Source of the DNA: Bog-105 sp965277855
GTDB lineage: Bacteria; Acidobacteriota; Terriglobia; Bryobacterales; Bryobacteraceae
Assembly (NCBI GenBank): GCA_965277855.1
Contig: OZ255847.1
Location: forward strand, 3,596,001-3,660,000
Direction: 5' to 3'
Length of the DNA stretch: 64,000 nt
The notes under the pieces were generated by a model, which searched no databases, was not told the origin of the DNA, and was given only the letters and a program-made list of their open reading frames with translations. This document shows, piece by piece, positions 58,292 to 64,000 of this stretch. The first letter of the stretch is position 1. Each line of letters starts with the position of its first letter. Both the position numbers and the translations under genes were made by a program.

Positions 58292-60421
58292 TCACCGATG
58301 CATATGCCAAGGCACACTTTCATTCGAAATCTCCGGATGCTTCCGCAAAAAATCCAACGAGTACGTCGGCGCACCTGGATCAATCTGCTTAGTAGCAAAC
58401 AAAGCCGCCTGCTCGGCCGCCTTCTCCTTCTGCCCCACCCGCCGGTACAAAATCGCTAAGTTGTAATGTGCCGCCACGTCATCTGGATCGATCGCCTGCA
58501 GCGCCTGAAACTGCTGAATCGATTCCTCGTATTGATGTTGCTGATAGTAAGAAATCCCCAGCTCCCGCCGCGCATCCCGCGATTGCGGATATTGCTCCAC
58601 CACCAGCTGCAAATCCGCAATTTCAGCATCCGGATTAGCCGACCGCCGCTCCACAATCGCCAGATAATACAGCGCACGCGCATTGTTCGCGCTCATTACC
58701 AGAGCCTTCTCCAGACTCGCCCGAGCTTCGCTGTACTTCTCCCACTCGATGTAAGTCAGTCCCACATTGATAAACCCATCCGCATAATCGGGACGCAGCT
58801 TGGTAACTTCACTAAACGCCTGAATTGCTTCCGCATACTGTAACTGATCTAGATATGCGATACCCAGATTATTCCAGCGCATCCAGTCCGGATTATCTTG
58901 CGGCAGCGGAGCGCTCGTCGCGTTCTCTCCCAGCTGTAATGTCCTGCTCCGCGCCGCGAGCTCAATCAGCGGATATGCCGGATGATCCTTTCCCAGCACA
59001 TTATTCAAATAACTCTGCCGCAGATGCCGGTAGTTCACGCGCGCCGTCGCCGTCAGCGGACCGCACGCATCCGCCGGAATGTGAAACTGATACCGCACCA
59101 GCGCCGAACGTCCCGCCTGAATCGTGTTGTCATACGCCATCGAATGGATCGTCCAGACTTTGTGGTTGTCTACAAACTCACCCTGCATATTCACCGGCCT
59201 GTTGGTAAAGCTGTGCGCTCCCTGATCGATCATCCCGTCCGGCTGGATAAACCCGCTGTGATAAATTTCCTTACCGCGCGCATCGCTTACGGAAAACTCC
59301 ACCCGTGTCTCATACAGGTCGCGCACTTCCGGTACCAGCGAGTGGCCGATGTTCTTGTTCTGGATCACCACCAGCATCTCCACGTCTTTGCCGGGCTTCA
59401 ACTGAAAAGGAACCGACCCAACCGGCGCAGCCATCGCCGACCCTTCCTGCTTCACGGCAAACAAATCCACGTTTAGATAATTGCCCGACTGCAAAAACCG
59501 AATAGTCTTCTCTAACTGCTCGGCAAATCCATAGTAAAACGGAACCGCCGTGTTACCCGCCGGCCAGCGATGCGACGCCAGCGTCCCATTCTTCGTGCCA
59601 TAGTCGTGCAACTTAGCCGCCTCGCGCGGCATATGGCAGCTCTGGCACGTCTTGAAATCCGCTGTGTAAAACGTCAAAGGATTGCGCTTCGAAAACTTCG
59701 AGTTCTGCCATTCGTCGTAACTCGTGAAAGCTCGAATCCATTTATAGTCATTCAGCGCATGCGGCAGATTCGCTTTGTGACACGCCGCGCAGAATTCCGG
59801 CGACCGGTAAAGGTTTTTCATCACCGCCTTCGAGTGCCGGTCCGGGTGCTGCATGATCTCTTCGTAAGGCACCTCCCCCGGAATACGCGCCCCGTTTTCA
59901 TCCGTCATCACCGCCGGCACGCCCATCACAAAACTGCCATTCCCCAGCGTCGACTTCAATGCCTGCACCGAGTGACAGGTCGTGCATGTCAGCCCGTCTT
60001 GATCGAAGCGCCGGTCCACCTGCGCGCCTGGCATCAAAGCGCCCGACAGCACCCCGATCGGGTTATGGCAACTATCACAATGCCGCGTGTATTCGATGCC
60101 CTTCGTCTGCGCCAGAATGTTTACGCTGGTGCGATAGAACGGTGTCCGGAACGAATTCGAATGTGCCGATTGTCGCCAGTGGCTGTAGGATTCCTCATGA
60201 CAATGCCCGCAATACTGCGCGCTCGGAAACGCCCCCGGCCGGATAAAACCACCGCTCTGCAACGATGCGTTCCCCGGCGCAGCCACGCTGTCTTTGCCAA
60301 ACGGATAACTGTAATTCGCCCCGACCTTATCGGAATAACCATCCCGATTCGATTGCGCAAAGGAGAACAATCCCAGCAAACCACCCGCTAGGATTACCGT
60401 CCCTTTCCGCCACCAACTCAT
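58292..60421 (-). CDS. pentaheme cytochrome c fused to TPR domain
   Basis: The 709-residue exported protein has a signal helix (V-I-L-A-G-G-L-L-G-L-F-S-F-A) and five C-x-x-C-H heme sites: C71-H75, C115-H119, C146-H150, C211-H215 and C259-H263. A beta-rich segment follows (about 280-490) and then TPR units (about 512-680, for example Y-A-E-A-I-Q-A-F-S-E-V-T). Multiheme/TPR proteins of this type may collect electrons outside the inner membrane and hold partner proteins. It is the first gene of the minus-strand string with CRTAC1, secreted and repeat proteins. The electron donor and acceptor are not known. Confidence 0.93.
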   Translation of the reverse strand: MSWWRKGTVILAGGLLGLFSFAQSNRDGYSDKVGANYSYPFGKDSVAAPGNASLQSGGFIRPGAFPSAQYCGHCHEESYSHWRQSAHSNSFRTPFYRTSVNILAQTKGIEYTRHCDSCHNPIGVLSGALMPGAQVDRRFDQDGLTCTTCHSVQALKSTLGNGSFVMGVPAVMTDENGARIPGEVPYEEIMQHPDRHSKAVMKNLYRSPEFCAACHKANLPHALNDYKWIRAFTSYDEWQNSKFSKRNPLTFYTADFKTCQSCHMPREAAKLHDYGTKNGTLASHRWPAGNTAVPFYYGFAEQLEKTIRFLQSGNYLNVDLFAVKQEGSAMAAPVGSVPFQLKPGKDVEMLVVIQNKNIGHSLVPEVRDLYETRVEFSVSDARGKEIYHSGFIQPDGMIDQGAHSFTNRPVNMQGEFVDNHKVWTIHSMAYDNTIQAGRSALVRYQFHIPADACGPLTATARVNYRHLRQSYLNNVLGKDHPAYPLIELAARSRTLQLGENATSAPLPQDNPDWMRWNNLGIAYLDQLQYAEAIQAFSEVTKLRPDYADGFINVGLTYIEWEKYSEARASLEKALVMSANNARALYYLAIVERRSANPDAEIADLQLVVEQYPQSRDARRELGISYYQQHQYEESIQQFQALQAIDPDDVAAHYNLAILYRRVGQKEKAAEQAALFATKQIDPGAPTYSLDFLRKHPEISNESVPWHMHR

Positions 60422-60464
60422 CCCAAGAACCTCGATGAGCTATTCTCTCATTTCAGAACCCAAT

Positions 60465-60653
60465 TCAGTCGATTGGCTCGTCCGGCTTCAAGCCGACCAG
60501 GGTGGTCTGAATCATGGCTTGATCGAAGTCTGCTCCTTGCGCGTCAACCGCCAGTTCCTCGCCCCTATACTTCAGCGTCCGCCACAGCTTTTCCTTTTTG
60601 TGGTATTCGACCTTCACCCGATATGGGCTCTTTACCGTCGGGAAATAGGTCAT
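60465..60653 (-). CDS. small hypothetical protein (62 aa), doubtful
   Basis: The 62-residue frame is hydrophilic (K-V-E-Y-H-K-K-E-K-L-W-R-T, then E-E-L-A-V-D-A-Q-G-A-D-F-D) with no recognised family and a weak ribosome site. It stands alone between the cytochrome gene and a decayed toxin-antitoxin locus. It could be real or a chance frame. Confidence 0.35.
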   Translation of the reverse strand: MTYFPTVKSPYRVKVEYHKKEKLWRTLKYRGEELAVDAQGADFDQAMIQTTLVGLKPDEPID

Positions 60654-60809
60654 TTCGCGCTTATCACTATCTTCGGCATAACTGCCTGGATCAAACCAGT
60701 AACAACAGCACTCAACGCTGGCTTGCCGGGTTTCTGCTGAACTTGTTGCACACGGGGTATCCGGAAAACCAAAGGGTTTAGCAGCAACCTTACTCTACTC
60801 AATCCTCGT

Positions 60810-60923
60810 TTGTGGCGCAATAGCCCACAAGAGATCGCCTCCGACTATCGACTGAAGCTCGCTGATGTGAAGGCATTGCTGGCATATGCGGCCAAACACC
60901 AAACAGCTTCTCCCGCCGCTTGA
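60810..60923 (+). pseudogene. DUF433 antitoxin, C-terminal remnant
   Basis: Only the C-terminus is recognisable: S-P-Q-E-I-A-S-D-Y-R-L-K-L-A-D-V-K-A-L-L then A-Y-A-A, ending with TGA at 60921-60923. Upstream bases (60745-60809) hold weak, frame-switching similarity to the middle of the family. The stop overlaps the DUF5615 remnant start (TTGA at 60920-60923), the normal partner order. Confidence 0.65.
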
Positions 60924-61281
60924 AGCGGGTTCTCTTCGACCATAACGTTCCTGCGCGATTACCCTTTTTCTGAAAGCGTGCGAAGTTGAGCTTGCCGATC
61001 AAATGAGTTGATCTACAATCTCCAACGGAAAGCTCCTCGCGATGGCAGAGGAGCACCGTTTCGACGTCCTCCTGACCGGCGATCAGAGCTTGCGATACGA
61101 ACAGAACATCTCCCACCGGAAGATCGGTGTTGTTTCAATGTCAGATAACCAGTGGAACATCGTAAAGAAGTACGTGCCTGCGATTATCGAAGCAGTCGAA
61201 AACGTAAAGCACGGCGAAGTGCTGCCGGTTTACTGCGGTAAGTTTATCCCGCGCAAGTTTAGAATGCCAGGTGGTCCATGA
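60920..61281 (+). pseudogene. DUF5615 (PIN-like) toxin, second broken copy
   Basis: The frame begins with TTG at 60920 (K-R-V-L-F-D-H-N-V-P-A-R-L), is lost near 60961-60970, and after a one-base shift continues L-K-A-C-E-V-E-L-A-D then a TGA at 61009-61011, where relatives have Trp, then S-N-G-K-L-L-A-M-A-E-E-H-R-F-D-V-L-L-T-G-D-Q-S, Y-E-Q-N-I and the end at 61281. Two lesions again make it non-functional. An ATG at 61042 could express the rest (79 codons), but it would lack the first acidic residue of the active site. Confidence 0.85.
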
Positions 61282-61294
61282 AGCGCCGCAACAC

Positions 61295-62080
61295 TCACGG
61301 CCGAGCCCGCCCACTCGGTTCATCCTGGACTGTATAATCTGCCGGTACTTGAAACAACGCCGGACTCGGCTCACCCCGTCTCACATTGGTTAGCGTGTAA
61401 GTCGATTGCCCCCAGCGCGGATCGTTGTGTGTCGACCTCACCACCACCTGCAAATCGGGCGCAGTCCAGACTTCGCTCTTTTCTACAATCGGCTGCGAGT
61501 TCCCAATGGTACCGGCCGGGATCGTTCGCGTCACACTCTTGCCGATCGCATTGATGCCGCCGATGGTTTGCTGCCCCAGGTCCGTCTCCACCCGGCTGTC
61601 TTTCGCATCCCCTTCGAAAGGTGGTCGCATCCCTTCCCGTCCGCCATTGCGCGGCTTCAATGCCCGCCGCATGGCTATCTTTTTCGCCGGATTCAACACG
61701 TACGTGTATCCAGCCACTGGATCAGCGATAAAAGTAATTGCGATCGAACCAGCCTGCGCCCAGGGTCCGCCTTCGATCGTTTCCTGCGAGTACGTACGTC
61801 CCTGGCTGTCGCGCGACACATGCCCGCTCGTTGTGCGTGAGATCGTATTTCCGTCCATCAGTGTTTGCTGCATGGCATTAGTCACGTCTGCCGAATACGG
61901 CTGGCCCGTCACCACTTTGCCCGGACGCATGATCCCAAAGGCCATCGGGCCCCCCGCGAAACCGTGCGGCGCCGGACCACGCATACCCGGACCACCCATG
62001 CCCGGACCGCCCGGCGATTGTGCAAAAAGAGGAACGCACACAACACAGAGCAACCCTGCCAAAAAAACAGCTATCTTCAT
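61295..62080 (-). CDS. secreted hypothetical protein next to ECF sigma/anti-sigma pair
   Basis: The 261-residue protein has a signal peptide (F-L-A-G-L-L-C-V-V-C-V-P-L-F-A-Q), a Gly/Pro/Met-rich low-complexity segment (about 22-55) and then a beta-rich domain (D-G-N-T-I-S-R-T-T-S-G-H, V-E-K-S-E-V-W-T-A-P-D-L-Q-V-V-V). This arrangement is common in Acidobacteria next to ECF sigma operons; the function is unknown. It lies 72 bases after the anti-sigma gene. Confidence 0.85.
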   Translation of the reverse strand: MKIAVFLAGLLCVVCVPLFAQSPGGPGMGGPGMRGPAPHGFAGGPMAFGIMRPGKVVTGQPYSADVTNAMQQTLMDGNTISRTTSGHVSRDSQGRTYSQETIEGGPWAQAGSIAITFIADPVAGYTYVLNPAKKIAMRRALKPRNGGREGMRPPFEGDAKDSRVETDLGQQTIGGINAIGKSVTRTIPAGTIGNSQPIVEKSEVWTAPDLQVVVRSTHNDPRWGQSTYTLTNVRRGEPSPALFQVPADYTVQDEPSGRARP

Positions 62081-62119
62081 ACCAGATCTCCCTGCAGCTC
62101 GAAATACTCGCTCATCTAA

Positions 62120-62161
62120 GATTCCTACTCGGCGATTCCTACTCGGCGATTCCTACTCGGC
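62120..62161. repeat. three tandem 14-bp repeats
   Basis: The unit GATTCCTACTCGGC occurs three times without gaps at 62120-62133, 62134-62147 and 62148-62161. The last unit holds the anti-sigma stop codon (62153-62155); the other two lie in the gap before the next gene. Confidence 0.9.
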
Positions 62162-62773
62162 GCTCAACACGTGCACTCCCAGCGGTTGACCATCGATCCC
62201 GAGCACGACGTTAGCCAGCACTGTGCGGTCTCCCGAGTTGCCCGTCGCGACCGGTTGAAAGAAAATTCCCGCCGCCGCCAGCGACGATACCGGCACCTGC
62301 ATCTCTACAATCCGCGGCGCACTCATCGGTAATTCCGGATTGGAATACGGGAGCGCAATAAAGCTCTCTCCATTCACATCAAAGGACGTCGTATGGGCAG
62401 CAGCACTCACTACCGGCCGGGAGGTCTCGGCAACCGGTCGCTGCCGGGGTCGCGGCGCAACCAGAATGCCCACCGCCAGCGTCGCGGCCACCGCCATTCC
62501 CCACATAAACCGCTTCATCACTTTGGGTGTACTGGCGCTCTCGGAACGGAACGCCGCAACGAGTCTGTCCCTAGTCGCGGTCGACTCTCCCGCAGGCTGT
62601 GCGCCCACCAAACCATCGACTCGAAACGAAACACGCGCGAACTCATCCCGCTTCCGCCGGCACTCCTGACACGCCGTCACGTGCGCCCGCACCTGCGCAT
62701 ATTCTGCTTCTGCCAGTTCGCCGTCCAGGTAGCGGATCAGCATGCCGTTCGCCAGATGATGCGCATCCTTCAT
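62153..62773 (-). CDS. zinc-finger anti-sigma factor (zf-HC2 type)
   Basis: The 206-residue protein has an N-terminal anti-sigma zinc domain with the H-x3-C-x2-C pattern in R-A-H-V-T-A-C-Q-E-C-R (about 29-39), a transmembrane helix (M-A-V-A-A-T-L-A-V-G-I-L-V, about 93-106) and a periplasmic domain of about 95 residues. It would hold the ECF sigma factor at the membrane until a signal arrives. It overlaps the sigma gene by four bases (62770-62773). Confidence 0.9.
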   Translation of the reverse strand: MKDAHHLANGMLIRYLDGELAEAEYAQVRAHVTACQECRRKRDEFARVSFRVDGLVGAQPAGESTATRDRLVAAFRSESASTPKVMKRFMWGMAVAATLAVGILVAPRPRQRPVAETSRPVVSAAAHTTSFDVNGESFIALPYSNPELPMSAPRIVEMQVPVSSLAAAGIFFQPVATGNSGDRTVLANVVLGIDGQPLGVHVLSAE

Positions 62774-63327
62774 AGCACCTCCTTTAGCCGTTCCAATCCC
62801 CGTTGCACGTGTTCCGCGACGGTCGAAACGGAGAGACTCAGCGCTTCGGCGATCTCACGATACTTCAGCCCCTGCGACCGCAGCACCAGGCAGTTTCGCT
62901 GCGCCGCACTCAGCTGTTGCATCGCTCCTTCCAGCCGTTCTGCCTCTTCCCGGGCCAGCATCGTTTCTTCCGCGCTCGCCGTCGGCGCAATCGGATCTGC
63001 CCGCATCGCCCTCTCGTCCCACGCTTTGGTGTGCGCCGCGTGAAAAGATAGCTGCACATTACGGGCCAGGTTATGCGCCACTCGGTAGAGCCACCCCCGC
63101 AAATGGCTCTGATCTCCACCCGCCAGCAAATGCTGATGGAGCTTTAGGAAACTTTCCTGAACCGTCTCTTCCGCCGTCGCCGCATCCATCCCGAGGTACT
63201 GCAAATAGCGGCGCAGCGAAATCTGCTCCCGGTCGTACAACTCCAAAATCAATTCGCCGTTTGACGTCTCGCAGCGTCCCTCACCCCAATTTGCCGCCGT
63301 CGCATCTAATGCCTTCGCCGCCGTCAT
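62770..63327 (-). CDS. ECF RNA polymerase sigma factor
   Basis: The 185-residue protein has region 2 (S-L-R-R-Y-L-Q-Y-L-G-M, then Q-E-S-F-L-K-L-H-Q-H, then H-L-R-G-W-L-Y-R-V-A-H-N-L) and region 4 (Q-L-S-A-A-Q-R-N-C-L-V-L-R, then I-A-E-A-L-S-L-S-V-S-T-V-A-E-H-V). Sigma 3 is absent, as in ECF types. The first 25 residues are extra and the ATG at 63327 might be replaced by a later start. It is translationally coupled to the anti-sigma gene. Confidence 0.93.
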   Translation of the reverse strand: MTAAKALDATAANWGEGRCETSNGELILELYDREQISLRRYLQYLGMDAATAEETVQESFLKLHQHLLAGGDQSHLRGWLYRVAHNLARNVQLSFHAAHTKAWDERAMRADPIAPTASAEETMLAREEAERLEGAMQQLSAAQRNCLVLRSQGLKYREIAEALSLSVSTVAEHVQRGLERLKEVL

Positions 63328-63344
63328 GGGGTTATTGTCGCGAG

Positions 63345-63403
63345 GGCCACAAGAGAGTCTCGTTGGGGAGTTGCACTAGGGGTTGTAAGACTCCCTCGTG
63401 GCC
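63345..63403. promoter_or_regulatory. imperfect inverted repeat upstream of the sigma operon
   Basis: A 15-base arm at 63345-63359 (GGCCACAAGAGAGTC) pairs with 63389-63403 (GACTCCCTCGTGGCC) at 13 of 15 positions across a 29-base loop. It lies between divergent sigma and DinB genes and may be a regulatory hairpin or a remnant of a repeat family. Confidence 0.35.
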
Positions 63404-63526
63404 TGCCGTCTCGCATGCTATGTACTCGTAAAACAATTAAACCCGCCTATTTTCCGGGCCTCCGCAGAAAAAATGTGGAACTTTATTCGTCCGTGCGTCT
63501 CTCGTCTACAATCGCACAAGCAAAAA

Positions 63527-64000
63527 ATGAAGATGGGCAACACAGACAGCGCCGGCGTACCCGATTTGCAGTACCCAATCGGAAGATTCCAACCGCCCGA
63601 CGACATCGACCCCCAACAGCGCGCCTCCTGCCTTTTGTCGCTAGAGCAACTGCCTGCCCGCTTGCGTTCCGCCGTCGCCGACCTGAGCCCGGCGCAGCTC
63701 TCCGCCACCTATCGGCCCGGCGGCTGGACCATCACCCAGCTCGTCCACCACATCGCCGATAGTCACATGAACGCCTACACGCGTTTTCGCTTGGCCCTTA
63801 CCGAACACGCACCCACCATCAAGCCCTATCACGAGGGTGCATGGGCTGAACTCGAGGATGCTCGCTCGGCGCCTGTCGAGCTCTCGCTCGTCTTACTCGA
63901 AGCGCTCCACACCCGCTGGATCCTTCTCGCCAGATCCACCTGCAGTGAAGACTTTCACCGCTGCTACTTCCACCCCGAGTTAGGAGAAACCTCGCTCCAC
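63527..64000 (+). CDS. DinB/YfiT-family putative metal-dependent protein, 3' end outside window
   Basis: The frame starts at ATG 63527 and stays open to the window edge (158 codons seen). It has D-L-Q-Y-P-I-G-R-F-Q near the start, W-T-I-T-Q-L-V-H-H-I-A-D-S-H-M-N-A-Y near 80 with the first His ligand, and A-L-H-T-R-W near 131 with the second; a third His is expected beyond the window. YfiT/BstA-type proteins act as thiol-S-transferases or related hydrolases on small molecules. The 199 bases before it hold only the inverted repeat at 63345-63403. Confidence 0.88.
   Translation, partial: MKMGNTDSAGVPDLQYPIGRFQPPDDIDPQQRASCLLSLEQLPARLRSAVADLSPAQLSATYRPGGWTITQLVHHIADSHMNAYTRFRLALTEHAPTIKPYHEGAWAELEDARSAPVELSLVLLEALHTRWILLARSTCSEDFHRCYFHPELGETSLH

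Noticed and set aside
62120..62161. Possible CRISPR-like repeat
   Set aside because: The 14-bp units are tandem with no spacers; there is no cas gene in the window.

Overview
The window looks like chromosomal DNA from an Acidobacteriota bacterium, most likely of the Bryobacter/Solibacter lineage. This is inference from gene content: two CRTAC1-type FG-GAP/UnbV proteins, a 1231-residue Oar-like TonB-dependent receptor with a carboxypeptidase-regulatory-like N-terminus, MacB-like orphan ABC permeases (the acidobacterial ADOP type, one next to PadR), a PEP-CTERM protein, a DUF433/DUF5615 toxin-antitoxin pair, hopanoid genes hpnJ and hpnI, and high G+C with many tightly spaced genes. No rRNA, tRNA or CRISPR array was seen.

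Layout. 1-4.6 kb: an RND efflux adaptor (cut by the window edge) and its permease. 4.6-7.9 kb, minus strand: CRTAC1 protein, FecR-domain protein, secreted protein and a tiny Cys-rich protein, almost without gaps. 8-11.7 kb: a MacB-like permease fused to GAF and SpoIIE-phosphatase domains. 11.8-16.5 kb: an intact VapBC-type module, then a 3.85-kb insert bracketed by a 157-bp direct repeat; the insert holds DUF433, a broken DUF5615 toxin, PadR and a twice-frameshifted ADOP permease. 16.5-24.4 kb: TPR proteins, PhzF, ArsR, phosphoglucomutase, an esterase-fold protein without its serine, and a LolA-like protein. 24.6-29.2 kb: hpnJ, two small EamA-type transporters, hpnI, Skp/OmpH and a membrane protein. 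29.2-38.5 kb: TonB receptor, PEP-CTERM protein, acyl-CoA dehydrogenase, Xaa-Pro aminopeptidase, NmrA oxidoreductase, and an XRE regulator with a membrane partner under twin palindromic operators. 38.6-46.8 kb: an accessory redox and regulator region (LysR/aldo-keto reductase, quinone oxidoreductase/AraC, HxlR/hydrolase) interrupted by a second insert that is bracketed by a 310-bp duplication of the AraC gene end and carries a CcbP-like gene, a group II intron tail and an orphan gene. 46.8-51.5 kb: NfrA-like TPR protein, TIM-barrel hydrolase-like protein and PIG-L deacetylase, probably an exopolysaccharide module. 51.6-60.4 kb, minus strand: pentaheme cytochrome/TPR protein, second CRTAC1 protein, small secreted protein and a 1451-residue repeat protein. 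60.8-61.3 kb: a second, decayed DUF433/DUF5615 locus. 61.3-63.3 kb: ECF sigma factor, anti-sigma factor and a secreted protein. The window ends inside a DinB/YfiT-type gene.

The most noteworthy items are the permease-GAF-SpoIIE fusion, the two inserts bracketed by duplicated gene 3' ends, the independent breakage of two DUF5615 toxins, the twin TGTCAAA-N4-TTTGACA operators, and the hopanoid cluster with a nested ArnEF-like transporter pair.
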